NCBI RefSeq assembly: GCF_002272075.1
Contig: NZ_NPBJ01000006.1
Location: 1 to 64,000 of the forward strand
From: Terribacillus saccharophilus
GTDB lineage: Bacteria; Bacillota; Bacilli; Bacillales; Amphibacillaceae
Length of the DNA stretch: 64,000 bases
Reading direction: 5' to 3'
Shown here: positions 26,554 to 35,276 of the stretch, piece by piece
Layout of the letters: every line of letters starts with the position of its first letter
Numbering within the stretch: the stretch's first letter is position 1
Made by a program: the position numbers and the translations under genes
The notes under the pieces: model-generated
The model's database searches: none
What the model was told of the DNA's origin: nothing
Seen by the model: only the letters and a program-made list of their open reading frames with translations

Positions 26554-28274
26554 GTTTTTTGATTCAGTTCGTGGTATATGCTTACTCGATTCCGACCTTT
26601 CTGTTTGGCACCGACGTACATAGCACGATCGGCATGCCGAACCAATTCCAATTCATCTTCACTGTTCTCCGGATAAGATGCGACCCCGACACTGACTGTC
26701 ATTTTTAATAAGACGTTCTGATCGAAATCTAATGTATTTTTTGTATGGAAAGGTTGTGCAGTAATGCTGCGCCATAATGTATCAGCCACTTTTGCAGCTC
26801 GAGCAGAACCGCAATTTGGTAGGATGACTGCAAATTCTTCTCCGCCGTACCGAGCTAGAACCACATCCTCATCCACTATCTCCCGGCTCAATCTTGCAGC
26901 CACCTCTCGCAACACATCGTTACCTGCTTCATGTCCATACGTGTCGTTCACTTGCTTGAAATGATCCAGATCCATCATAATCAACGACACAGGATTTTCA
27001 GGTGCACGCTCCTGAAATAGTCCCTTAAGTGCATCATCAAAGTAACGATAATTATATAAGCCTGTTAATGCACAATGCTCACTGATCTGCTTTGTCTGTT
27101 CGTAATGCTGCGCGTTGAGCAGACTTACTGCCATGAAATTGGCCAGTAACTCTATCAGCATGAATTGATATTTCTCATAAATGTTCCTTTGTTCAGATAA
27201 AAGGACGAGGATACCGACGACTTGGTTATCCCGTTCAATCGGCAAACACATAAGGCTTTCACTATGTGGAGCTGTCAGATTCCATTTCTTTTCCCATTGT
27301 TTTCGTTTTCCATAGCGGACCCCTGCACCTTTCTTCCAAACGAAACCGGACACACCTTCTCCTTTTTTCTTCCGATCACCCTGCTTGTAAATGGAACGCT
27401 CTTTCGGATCATACAGCCGAATCAATTTCAGTTCCTTGCCATCTGTCACATCATATAAATAAGCTAAATCCGCTGGCACGAGTGATACGATTCTTTCCAT
27501 AAATAAATCCAATGTTTCTTTAACATTCAACTGGGCTGTCAATTCATGTCCAATCTCACTTACAAGACGAAGGTGCTCGTTCATGCTTCTGCTTCGATAA
27601 TAAAGCTTCAATATATAAGATGTGCTGACAATTGAAAATCCAATAAACACGACAGCCACTGCACCAATTTCATGATAAAGTATATGCAGAAGCAGCGCTG
27701 CTGGCAGGATATAGATAGTCGTCATGAATTCCCAGAAAAAGCTGCGTTCAAAGAACTTATCTCTTTTGCCGTAAATATATCTTCTGGTCAGTGTAATAAG
27801 GATATGATTCATCATGAACAGTGTCATGGAGTATGCCAGGATACCAATTATATGCATTGGTGTATCCAACGCTTGTGCAGCAGTTACCGGGAAGTCGAAT
27901 AACCTGTATACTCCCGCTGCCGAGACACTCATCAGGAAAAACATCACATAATTCAACGGAATGCGAAACAGGTCTTGTTTCGTCATGCGCACTTGCAGCA
28001 GCACGATCGTGACACTGATTGTCGTAATGATCATCTCTACAAACAAACCGAAATTTAAATAAATGACAAGCGTGATACCATTCAGGAAAAAGACAGGAAT
28101 TTGGTTGACCATGATCGGAAATAGAGCCACAATGACAGCCAGTGCGGTAAATGCACCTAAATCAAGCCATTTAAAATTGTCCAAATTTGTCTGTTGATAG
28201 ATAAGAAAAAGGGAAGCTGGCCAAATGATAGCCCAAGCTGCCCAGATCCATCGTTTCTTGCTGCTGTTCACCAT
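26535..28274 (-). CDS. Membrane GAF-GGDEF diguanylate cyclase
   Basis: The 579-residue protein has about six or seven N-terminal membrane helices (1-215), a GAF domain (about 235-385) and a GGDEF domain (about 400-565). The active-site motif is ARYGGEEFAV with the metal-binding DLDHFKQVND upstream. It should make c-di-GMP from two GTP. The RxxD inhibitory site expected just before the motif is not present (DEDVVLA instead), so product inhibition by that route is unlikely. No EAL domain is present. Its closeness to the c-di-GMP-responsive pilus locus suggests local supply of the signal. AGGAAG precedes the ATG. Confidence 0.92.
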   Translation of the reverse strand: MVNSSKKRWIWAAWAIIWPASLFLIYQQTNLDNFKWLDLGAFTALAVIVALFPIMVNQIPVFFLNGITLVIYLNFGLFVEMIITTISVTIVLLQVRMTKQDLFRIPLNYVMFFLMSVSAAGVYRLFDFPVTAAQALDTPMHIIGILAYSMTLFMMNHILITLTRRYIYGKRDKFFERSFFWEFMTTIYILPAALLLHILYHEIGAVAVVFIGFSIVSTSYILKLYYRSRSMNEHLRLVSEIGHELTAQLNVKETLDLFMERIVSLVPADLAYLYDVTDGKELKLIRLYDPKERSIYKQGDRKKKGEGVSGFVWKKGAGVRYGKRKQWEKKWNLTAPHSESLMCLPIERDNQVVGILVLLSEQRNIYEKYQFMLIELLANFMAVSLLNAQHYEQTKQISEHCALTGLYNYRYFDDALKGLFQERAPENPVSLIMMDLDHFKQVNDTYGHEAGNDVLREVAARLSREIVDEDVVLARYGGEEFAVILPNCGSARAAKVADTLWRSITAQPFHTKNTLDFDQNVLLKMTVSVGVASYPENSEDELELVRHADRAMYVGAKQKGRNRVSIYHELNQKTENIPS

Positions 28275-28328
28275 CTAGCTTCTTCCTTCCTATCATCCGT
28301 ACACATATAAAGATTCAGATAATTTAAA

Positions 28329-29564
28329 CTACCACATTTTTCTATTTTGAACAATATACTTTCTGACTTGGTAGATTAAATGCAGGGAACCTGTTACAAA
28401 ATAGACAGTGTCTGTTTTGTAGTCTTTATAGAGCTGCTTAACCCATTCCTGCCAATCGCCTGTAACTTCTACTGCCGTATATGCTTCTGACAAAGTCTCT
28501 ATATCTGCTGCACGTGGATGATCGAAAGTTGTCAAAGTAATATCAGTTGTAATTTCTTGAAGCTGCTGAATCATTTGTGCAAATGGCTTGTCCTGAAAAG
28601 CGCTGAACAATATTTCAACTTTATTATTCGGGTAATTTTGTTTCACCGTTTCGATAAAAGCAGCCATCCCTTCTGCGTTATGCGCACCATCCAGGATGAT
28701 TGTTGGAACATTTTCCACAAGTTCAAATCGGCCAGGAAGCTTAGCTTGATTTATAGCTTCTTTGACTTTATCAATGTTTAATCGGAATCCCATCTCCTGC
28801 AGCAAATGACATGCCTCTGCGGCAAGTGCCGCATTCACCCGTTGATGAGCTCCTTTCATTTGCGGATTAATGTGAAGTCGGTCAGAATCATCTGCTTCTA
28901 TCCAATTAATCGGCACTGCTAACGCTCTCGCTTGCTTCTCAATAACTGCTCTCGCCTCATCTTGAGTCACCGCACTTATGACCGGGGCTCCAACTTTGAT
29001 AATCCCAGCCTTTTCCTCGGCAATCTTTTCAATCGTATCCCCAAGGAAACGTTGATGGTCGAGTCCGATATTGGTAATAATGCTGAGTAAAGGCTGCTGC
29101 AGGACATTCGTCGCGTCACCGCGTCCGCCCATACCAGCTTCTATCACACTAATGTCCGCATGTTTTGCTAGATAGGAAAACGCGATACACACATGAATTT
29201 CGAATTCACTCGGATGATTGTCCTGTCGATCCATCTCTTCTATAGTAGAAAGAAGTGCATTACATTCCATGACGAATGCTTCCTCGCTTATCCATTGGCC
29301 ATTTACTTGAATGCTCTCGAGGAATCCTCCAGGGGTTGGGGAAATGAAGCTTCCCGCTTTATATCCGTTATATGTTAATGCGTTAACTAGAAACGTCGAT
29401 GTTGAACCTTTGCCATTCGTTCCAGCTATATGTATACTTTTCATTCGACGTTCGGGATTGTCTGATGCTTGCAGCAGCTGCTGCACCCGATGCAGTCCCG
29501 GCTTGATGCCAAGATGTCTGCGGCTCGTTAAAAAAGCTTCTGCTTCTGCTAGGTTTGCAAACAT
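28329..29564 (-). CDS. folC: Folylpolyglutamate/dihydrofolate synthase
   Basis: This 411-residue Mur-ligase-family enzyme has P-loop AGTNGKGSTS (about 47) and the IEAGMGGRGDATNV metal-binding segment. It adds glutamates to folates and may also make dihydrofolate. It begins MFANLAEAEAFLTSRR after GGAAGGAG. In B. subtilis folC lies between valS and comC; here valS is not adjacent on this side, and the pilus and GGDEF genes follow. The -10 TATAAT (29594-29599, minus) with upstream TG suggests its own promoter. Confidence 0.94.
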   Translation of the reverse strand: MFANLAEAEAFLTSRRHLGIKPGLHRVQQLLQASDNPERRMKSIHIAGTNGKGSTSTFLVNALTYNGYKAGSFISPTPGGFLESIQVNGQWISEEAFVMECNALLSTIEEMDRQDNHPSEFEIHVCIAFSYLAKHADISVIEAGMGGRGDATNVLQQPLLSIITNIGLDHQRFLGDTIEKIAEEKAGIIKVGAPVISAVTQDEARAVIEKQARALAVPINWIEADDSDRLHINPQMKGAHQRVNAALAAEACHLLQEMGFRLNIDKVKEAINQAKLPGRFELVENVPTIILDGAHNAEGMAAFIETVKQNYPNNKVEILFSAFQDKPFAQMIQQLQEITTDITLTTFDHPRAADIETLSEAYTAVEVTGDWQEWVKQLYKDYKTDTVYFVTGSLHLIYQVRKYIVQNRKMW

Positions 29565-29676
29565 AAAGCATCTCCTTCCATGTATAATTGACTATTATAT
29601 CAAACTAGTTTGTGCTGCCACTATAGAAATAATTTCTTCATTTGTTGGGCATCACCTAAAGAAAGGAATTACAGTT

Positions 29677-30570
29677 ATGGCTACACCAAAACTTGGCTGG
29701 GTCATTTATAACGGCCATCTTGGCGGTAAGAAATTTCTTGATTTCGCTGAATGGATACAGCGTGCTGCCAAAGCCCAAGGTATTGAAATGAAAATCATTA
29801 AAAATAACGCGTTGCTTGGTATGGTCGGAACAGACAACAGCCTGCTTAATGATGAACAACAACTGCCGGACTTTGTCGTTTTCAGCGACAAGGATATCCC
29901 GCTTGCCCAGCAGCTCGAAGCAATGGGAATTCCGCTTTATAATTCCAGCAAATCGATTGCCGTCTGCGATAATAAAATTCTTATGTACCAGGCACTAGCT
30001 GAAGCAGGGATAAGAATTCCAAAAACGATTATCGCACCGAAGATATTCCCTGGTACAATGCCGATACAACTGGATACTTTTAATCCCGCCATTGTGGAGC
30101 TCGGCTTTCCGATGGTCGTTAAGGAAGCTTTCGGTTCATTCGGAGAACAAGTATATCTGATCCACAATAAAGAGGCATTACACCAGAAGATTAGCGAAAT
30201 AGGAACGAATCCATTCGTCTTGCAGGAATATATCCAAACAAGTCACGGCAGAGATATACGAATCAATATCGTCGGCGGCAAGATTGTCGCTTCTATGATC
30301 CGTACCTCTGATACAGATTTCAGAGCGAATGTGTCACGCGGAGGCAGCATGCAGCAGTATACGCCAACCGAAAAAGAGTCCGAGTTGGCCATTACAGCTG
30401 CTTATGCTGTCGGAACTGATTTTGCAGGAGTGGATTTGCTATTCGGTCCCGGTGAAGAACCGCTCGTATGTGAAGTGAATTCTAATGCGCATATTCGCTC
30501 AATCTACGACTGTACAGGGGTGGACGTAACCGAATCAATCATCTCCTACATTAAAGAGGTGCTTTCATGA
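29677..30570 (+). CDS. RimK-like ATP-grasp ligase (first of pair)
   Basis: The 297-residue protein has an N-terminal substrate domain and an ATP-grasp domain from about residue 110. The latter shows PMVVKEAFGSFGEQVYL, FVLQEYIQTSHGRDIRI and metal-binding LLFGPGEEPLVCEVNSNAH. The family joins a carboxylate to an amine using ATP, for example glutamate or lysine additions; the substrate here is unknown. The ATG at 29677 is chosen because AAAGGA precedes it and the upstream reading overlaps folC antisense. Its end overlaps the next ATP-grasp gene by 4 bp. Confidence 0.85.
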   Translation: MATPKLGWVIYNGHLGGKKFLDFAEWIQRAAKAQGIEMKIIKNNALLGMVGTDNSLLNDEQQLPDFVVFSDKDIPLAQQLEAMGIPLYNSSKSIAVCDNKILMYQALAEAGIRIPKTIIAPKIFPGTMPIQLDTFNPAIVELGFPMVVKEAFGSFGEQVYLIHNKEALHQKISEIGTNPFVLQEYIQTSHGRDIRINIVGGKIVASMIRTSDTDFRANVSRGGSMQQYTPTEKESELAITAAYAVGTDFAGVDLLFGPGEEPLVCEVNSNAHIRSIYDCTGVDVTESIISYIKEVLS

Positions 30571-31430
30571 GAGGCTGGCTGATCTACGATCGAAAAGACG
30601 CAAAACGCAATTCCGCTTTTATAGATTGGTTCCTTGAGGAAAGTGTCTCTCTTAACATAGACTTACAGTTAGTCTATACAGACAACTTGAATGTCACACT
30701 CCGAAATGGACAAGTATCTGTACATACTAAGCAAAAACAGGACACCCCGGACTTTAGCATTGTTCGGACAATTGATCCTCTTTTGACCGCACAGTTGGAG
30801 CAAGCGGGTATCACCTGCTTTAATAATGCTGAGATTGCTGCTCTTGCTAACGACAAAATCAAAACACATCTGGAAATAGCAAAACTGGATATCCCAATGG
30901 TTGATATGCATTTGCAGACAAATGCACCTCTACCTCAGCCGCCGCTAGCCTTTCCTTTTGTATGGAAAACGGCAAGTGGCCGTGGTGGAAAAGAAGTACA
31001 CTTAGTTGAAACTGAAGCACAGTATCAGAATCTACAGCAGCAATATGCAGATCAGTCTGTCCTTATGCAGCAGTTAGCTCAGACACCTGGTAAAGATGTG
31101 CGTGTTTTTGTAATTGGCAAAGAGATCATTGCTGCTGTTCTTCGCAGCAGTGATCAGGATTTCAGAGCAAACTATACACTGGGCGGAAGCGCGTCTCTTT
31201 ACACATTGAATACAGAGGAACAAAAGCTTGTCCAACGTATCGTCAATCATTACGACTTTGGCTTTGTTGGCATCGATTTTCTATTCGATGAGAATGGCAG
31301 CTTTCTTTTCAATGAAATGGAGGATGTTGTCGGAAGCCGAACACTTAGTAAGGTAAGCGATGTGAATATCGTCCGGCATTATCTGGAGTTTATAAAGGAA
31401 CGTATGGAGGATACCGGATGTACGCGATAG
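30567..31430 (+). CDS. RimK-like ATP-grasp ligase (second of pair)
   Basis: The 287-residue protein is distantly related to the gene before it, with FVWKTASGRGGKEVHLVE, VLMQQLAQTPGKDVRVFVIG and FLFDENGSFLFNEMEDVVGSR. The last segment carries metal-ligand Glu and Asn variants. The terminal acid differs from the canonical EVN in the first copy (here NEME), so activity or specificity may differ. The ATG overlaps the previous stop (ATGA) after GAGGTG, so the pair is translationally coupled. The two may form a heteromer or act in sequence. Confidence 0.83.
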   Translation: MRGWLIYDRKDAKRNSAFIDWFLEESVSLNIDLQLVYTDNLNVTLRNGQVSVHTKQKQDTPDFSIVRTIDPLLTAQLEQAGITCFNNAEIAALANDKIKTHLEIAKLDIPMVDMHLQTNAPLPQPPLAFPFVWKTASGRGGKEVHLVETEAQYQNLQQQYADQSVLMQQLAQTPGKDVRVFVIGKEIIAAVLRSSDQDFRANYTLGGSASLYTLNTEEQKLVQRIVNHYDFGFVGIDFLFDENGSFLFNEMEDVVGSRTLSKVSDVNIVRHYLEFIKERMEDTGCTR

Positions 31431-31930
31431 TTGGCTATTTTGATGAGGTAACCGAAAGTATGATAGTGAAATTGTGGGAAGATTTGCGAGATAGAGCTAT
31501 CACAGATTACCCTTTTCGGCGCATGGGACACCGCCCACATCTCACCTTCTCATCCTTCCCAGAACTTAATTCTGATTTGTTGCAAAAACTTGAGCCATTC
31601 GCGGATCTCTCAGAAGCCCTGCCCTTACGATTCCGGTTATTTGGAAGCTTTATAAAAAGCGATTCGTTTCTGCTGCTTCCAGATCCGAGCAGTTTGTTAT
31701 CAGAATTCCAGCGGGAAGTTTATGCCCTGCAAGCTGCATCTTCTCTTTATTCGCCGGAAAAATGGATTCCGCATGTGACTATTGCCAACCATCTGAACCT
31801 AGATCAACAGTCAGCTGTTCAGCATTTAGCCAAGAAACGGCTGGAACCTTTTTCAGGTACCTTGTCTAAAATCGCACTTATACAAATTACTGAACATGCT
31901 GTGATAGAATTACAGCTATATTCATTATAG
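31418..31930 (+). CDS. 2H phosphoesterase (2'-5' RNA ligase-like)
   Basis: The 170-residue protein has the two diagnostic H-x-T motifs, HLTF (His41) and HVTI (His119), of the 2H/LigT/YjcG superfamily. Members cut cyclic phosphodiesters or 2'-5' linkages. GGAGG precedes the ATG, which overlaps the ATP-grasp gene by 13 bp, so all three genes are one operon. The link with two carboxylate-amine ligases is unexplained. Confidence 0.85.
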   Translation: MYAIVGYFDEVTESMIVKLWEDLRDRAITDYPFRRMGHRPHLTFSSFPELNSDLLQKLEPFADLSEALPLRFRLFGSFIKSDSFLLLPDPSSLLSEFQREVYALQAASSLYSPEKWIPHVTIANHLNLDQQSAVQHLAKKRLEPFSGTLSKIALIQITEHAVIELQLYSL

Positions 31931-32049
31931 GCGGCAACTTGCAACGTAAAGCATACCGCCACACACTAAATTATTTCAATGTTTTGAAAATATATGATAT
32001 CTCTGATTTAATGACCATAATAGCTAACAGTCTGTAGGAGGTAATAGAT

Positions 32050-32841
32050 TTGATAGTAGAGTTGGAGAAAGTTTCACTCAAAAGAGACGGTAACTGGATA
32101 TTGCAGGATCTTGATTGGAAAATAGAAAAGGGGCAAAATTGGGTATTATTCGGGCTGAATGGCTCTGGTAAGACATCTCTGTTGAGTTTACTGAATGCCT
32201 ACACCTTCCCCACGACCGGAAACATGTGTGTTTTGGGTATGGAGTTTGGAAAGACCTATCTTGCCGAAAAACTGCGAATACAAATTGGCTTTGTGTCCTC
32301 TTCTCTTCAACAAAAGTTCGACTTGGGTGATAATGCATTTGAAGTTGTACTTAGCGGTGCTTTTGCATCCATCGGGCTCTATGAAACACCTACAGATAAA
32401 ATGAGAACAAGAGCTGCACAGCTGCTGCATGATCTGGGCTGTTTCGCTTATGCAAATAGACGTTACGAAACACTTTCACTCGGAGAAAAACAGCGTGTTT
32501 TAATCGCACGAGCTCTAATGGCAGATCCTCCCCTGCTTATCTTAGATGAACCTGCTAACGGATTGGATTTTTTAGCGCGTGAATCATTATTGGAATCCAT
32601 TGAAAGAATCAGTAAAAAACCTGACGCACCTACTATCATCTATGTAACCCATCATATTGAAGAGATATTACCTACTTTTGACCAAACACTTTTGCTTAAG
32701 GATGGAAAAGTCTTTGCTTCCGGAAGTACAACTGACATGATCTCAAGCGAGCGGCTCTCAGAGTTCTTTGGTATTCCAGTCAACGTAATGTGGAATCAGA
32801 ATCGCCCACTCCTTTCGAGAGTATTTGCGACAAATAAGTAA
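32050..32841 (+). CDS. Stand-alone ABC transporter ATPase (YlmA-like)
   Basis: This 263-residue ATPase has Walker A GLNGSGKTSL, signature LSLGEKQRV, Walker B LLILDEPANGLD and H-loop YVTHH. No permease gene is adjacent. It resembles YlmA of B. subtilis and ModF/PhnK-type orphan ATPases, so the partner is unknown. The start is TTG at 32050-32052 following a strong AGGAGG. Promoter elements are not obvious. Confidence 0.87.
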   Translation: MIVELEKVSLKRDGNWILQDLDWKIEKGQNWVLFGLNGSGKTSLLSLLNAYTFPTTGNMCVLGMEFGKTYLAEKLRIQIGFVSSSLQQKFDLGDNAFEVVLSGAFASIGLYETPTDKMRTRAAQLLHDLGCFAYANRRYETLSLGEKQRVLIARALMADPPLLILDEPANGLDFLARESLLESIERISKKPDAPTIIYVTHHIEEILPTFDQTLLLKDGKVFASGSTTDMISSERLSEFFGIPVNVMWNQNRPLLSRVFATNK

Positions 32842-33153
32842 AGCTGCCTTTTTTAAAATAAACCCTTATCTAAAAGTGGAAACACTGCGTTATTGCATGA
32901 AGTACTATAAAAGAATATTATTTTCGACTAAAAGCTGCTGATTAGCGGCTTTTTTTATAGGAGTATTTATACTTTAAAGATATATGTACTATATCGATGT
33001 CAGTTACCCAGATTTCCTCCCATAACCTGCACGGTTCACATAGCAACACTAAAAAAAGCCTCAAGAATTTGTTGAAATATGATAACCGCTTATACAAATT
33101 GAATACATTGTGAATAGGTTGGACTATAGAGTTTCTTATAAGGAGGTCTTATA
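32842..33153. other. Intergenic region with one terminator
   Basis: About 310 bp without a gene. It holds the terminator at 32930-32958 and the leader and ribosome-binding site (AAGGAGG) of the next small gene. I see no convincing ORF, riboswitch or repeat in the rest. Confidence 0.6.
32930..32958 (+). terminator. Terminator after the ylmA-like gene
   Basis: AAAGCTGC/GCGGCTTT stem with one G-U pair, then a run of T. Confidence 0.75.
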
Positions 33154-33435
33154 ATGCCACAGAGGTTTTTCCGCTTCTGTATTTTCCCTGGATATAACTG
33201 GTGCGGTCCTGGCTGCAGCGGCCCTGGTGCTCCAGTAAACAAGGTAGATGCTGCATGTAAACAGCATGATATGTGCTATCGAAAACATGGTAATCGATGT
33301 GAATGCGACCAGATGTTTTTGAATCGGCTGCGTCCTCTAATCAATTCCCGCACACAAGAAGGACGACATGCAAAAACTGTCTATAACTATATGAAGCTTC
33401 AAACAGCAATAACATGTAGCAGATATAGAAAGTAA
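33154..33435 (+). CDS. Small phospholipase A2-like protein (parvovirus VP1 type)
   Basis: The 93-residue protein carries the calcium loop GYNWCGPGCSGPG (13-25) followed by NKVDAACKQHDMCY (29-42), with the His38-Asp39 catalytic pair. This is the arrangement of the parvoviral capsid phospholipase A2 and its bacterial relatives. There are eight cysteines and no signal peptide. AAGGAGGTC precedes the ATG. The function in Bacillaceae is unknown; spore coat, lysis or antagonism are all possible. It is monocistronic, with a terminator downstream. Confidence 0.8.
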   Translation: MPQRFFRFCIFPGYNWCGPGCSGPGAPVNKVDAACKQHDMCYRKHGNRCECDQMFLNRLRPLINSRTQEGRHAKTVYNYMKLQTAITCSRYRK

Positions 33436-33476
33436 CATCATTCCTTTTTTTGAAGAGCAGTTTGAAGCATTTTTTT

Positions 33477-33508
33477 AAAAAAGAATGCTCATATAGCATT
33501 CTTTTTCA
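33477..33508. terminator. Bidirectional terminator between PLA2-like gene and liaR
   Basis: AAAGAATGCT and AGCATTCTTT around a five-base loop, with A and T runs on both sides. Confidence 0.85.
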
Positions 33509-33579
33509 TTGGTACCAGAAGTATAGCGGGTATCTACTAAGATTAATTGTTAACCCAAACGTATCAGCATGCTATTATG

Positions 33580-34212
33580 TTAATACTTCAGCAATTTATT
33601 CTGATGCACATACACCGCTGCCTGCGTCCGATCATTCACTTGCAGTTTCGCCAATGTATTACTCACATGTGTTTTAACTGTTTTGATGCCTATGTACAGC
33701 TTATCCGCAATCTCCTGATTCGTCATTCCCTTGCCGATACAGCACAGTACTTCGAATTCCCTTTCGGTCAAATGATCATGCAGGAGCTGTTTTTTCTGGC
33801 GAAAGCTGTTCATCACTTTCGCCGCAACAGCAGCCTCCATTACCGTTTCACCTTTGGCTGCTTTTCTAATGGATTCGGCAATTTGCTCGGCTGTTGATGT
33901 TTTAAGCATATAACTGAATGCTCCTGCCTCCAAAGCCGGAAAAACCTGTTCATCGTCATAGAAGCTGGTGAGAATGATAATCTTAGTGGCAGACCCTGCT
34001 TTTATAATCTCTTTGGTAGCTTCTATCCCCGTGCCATCTTCCATGATCAAATCCATGAGTACGACATCTGGCTTTTCCGTTAGAACTAACTTGACACCTT
34101 CCCGACCGCTGCTCGCTTGGCCGATGACGTCAAATCCGTCCTCTGTTTCTAAATAAGCTATCAGCCCTTTTCTAACAATATCATGATCATCTATCACAGC
34201 AATTCTTATCAT
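33580..34212 (-). CDS. liaR: LiaR/VraR-type response regulator
   Basis: The 210-residue NarL/LuxR-family regulator has a receiver domain with phosphoacceptor Asp in DVVLMDLIMEDG (about 53). The C-terminal helix-turn-helix reads LTEREFEVLCCIGKGMTNQEIA. It responds to cell-envelope stress together with the LiaS kinase and LiaF inhibitor encoded directly upstream. It is the last gene of the operon. Confidence 0.93.
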   Translation of the reverse strand: MIRIAVIDDHDIVRKGLIAYLETEDGFDVIGQASSGREGVKLVLTEKPDVVLMDLIMEDGTGIEATKEIIKAGSATKIIILTSFYDDEQVFPALEAGAFSYMLKTSTAEQIAESIRKAAKGETVMEAAVAAKVMNSFRQKKQLLHDHLTEREFEVLCCIGKGMTNQEIADKLYIGIKTVKTHVSNTLAKLQVNDRTQAAVYVHQNKLLKY

Positions 34213-34225
34213 CGTTCCAACTCCT

Positions 34226-35266
34226 TCACTTCGTTGGTATTCGGAGACCTATTTGTGTACCCACACCTACGCTTGCCCGCAGCATAAACGTGCCTCCTAA
34301 TTCTTCGCAGCGTTCTTGCATGGATTTTAACCCGAACGATGTTTTTCGCTGCTGCATAGCTGTCGTATCAAATCCTTTTCCATTGTCCTGGATAGTAACA
34401 GCCACATCCATTCCCCTCGTTAACAATTCAACTGTTACTTCACTTGCTTCTGCATGACGCAGTGTATTCGATAGAGCTTCTTGAATAATTCGGAACAGAT
34501 GCTCTTCGACCGATTTAGACAACTCCATTGTTTCTTCGATCTGTATATGAAAAATGAGTTGGGTACGCTGTTTCAGCTCATCAACCAGCTTCCTGACTCC
34601 ACTGCTTAAAGAGTCTCCTGAAAGATGGACAGGCCGCAAATGCAGAAGCAATGCTCTCATTTCAGTCTGAGCCTGCTGCGCAATCTGAGATACTTCTGTG
34701 AATTTGTCTTTTGCTGCTTCCGAATTTTTATCAAATAATTTCATGCCGGCTTTTGACATCATCGTAAGCGCGAATAATTGCTGGCTAACCGCATCATGCA
34801 AATCTCTTGCAAGGCGCTGGCGCTCTTCTATTGCTGCTGCTCGGTGAGCACCTTCTGCAAGCTCTGCCTTTTCATCCGCCAAACGTTGAAGCGATTTCAC
34901 CTGCGTATGCATCTTATCTGTCAGCTCATTTAAATCTTTACCAATTCGGGCAATCTCATCGTTGCTGTTGTCTACAATCTTCGCTTGATAATTACCATTA
35001 GCAACCATTGTAATGAACAAAGACATATAATCCATACGATCCTTTATTTCTTTACTGTCTTGAAATCCAATAACAACGGATGTAATAAAATGAAGAAGCA
35101 GATATAGGAGAAAGAACGTGAAAATTGCTTGGACACTAAGCCACATAGGTTCCAGCAAAACATAGATAGACAGTAGGATACCAAGGAGTAGAATTGCATT
35201 TAGAAACAATGTGCGTAAATTAGTTTTAATGTATGAGTATCGAATACTATTAAGTTTTTTTAGCAT
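34226..35266 (-). CDS. liaS: LiaS-type sensor histidine kinase
   Basis: The 346-residue kinase has two membrane helices (about 20-65), a HAMP-like linker, a HisKA_3 phosphoacceptor motif RQRLARDLHDAVSQQLFAL and an HATPase domain with DNGKGFD and GLKSMQERCEELGG. It is an intramembrane-sensing kinase for lipid II-cycle damage. The ATG at 35264-35266 follows GAGGTG at six bases; an in-frame GTG three codons earlier overlaps that site. Confidence 0.93.
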   Translation of the reverse strand: MLKKLNSIRYSYIKTNLRTLFLNAILLLGILLSIYVLLEPMWLSVQAIFTFFLLYLLLHFITSVVIGFQDSKEIKDRMDYMSLFITMVANGNYQAKIVDNSNDEIARIGKDLNELTDKMHTQVKSLQRLADEKAELAEGAHRAAAIEERQRLARDLHDAVSQQLFALTMMSKAGMKLFDKNSEAAKDKFTEVSQIAQQAQTEMRALLLHLRPVHLSGDSLSSGVRKLVDELKQRTQLIFHIQIEETMELSKSVEEHLFRIIQEALSNTLRHAEASEVTVELLTRGMDVAVTIQDNGKGFDTTAMQQRKTSFGLKSMQERCEELGGTFMLRASVGVGTQIGLRIPTK

Positions 35267-35276
35267 CACTGTCACC

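Noticed and set aside
29311-29676. N-terminal extension of the first ATP-grasp gene
   Set aside because: It lies antisense to folC and does not resemble any ATP-grasp N terminus. The ATG at 29677 has a ribosome-binding site.
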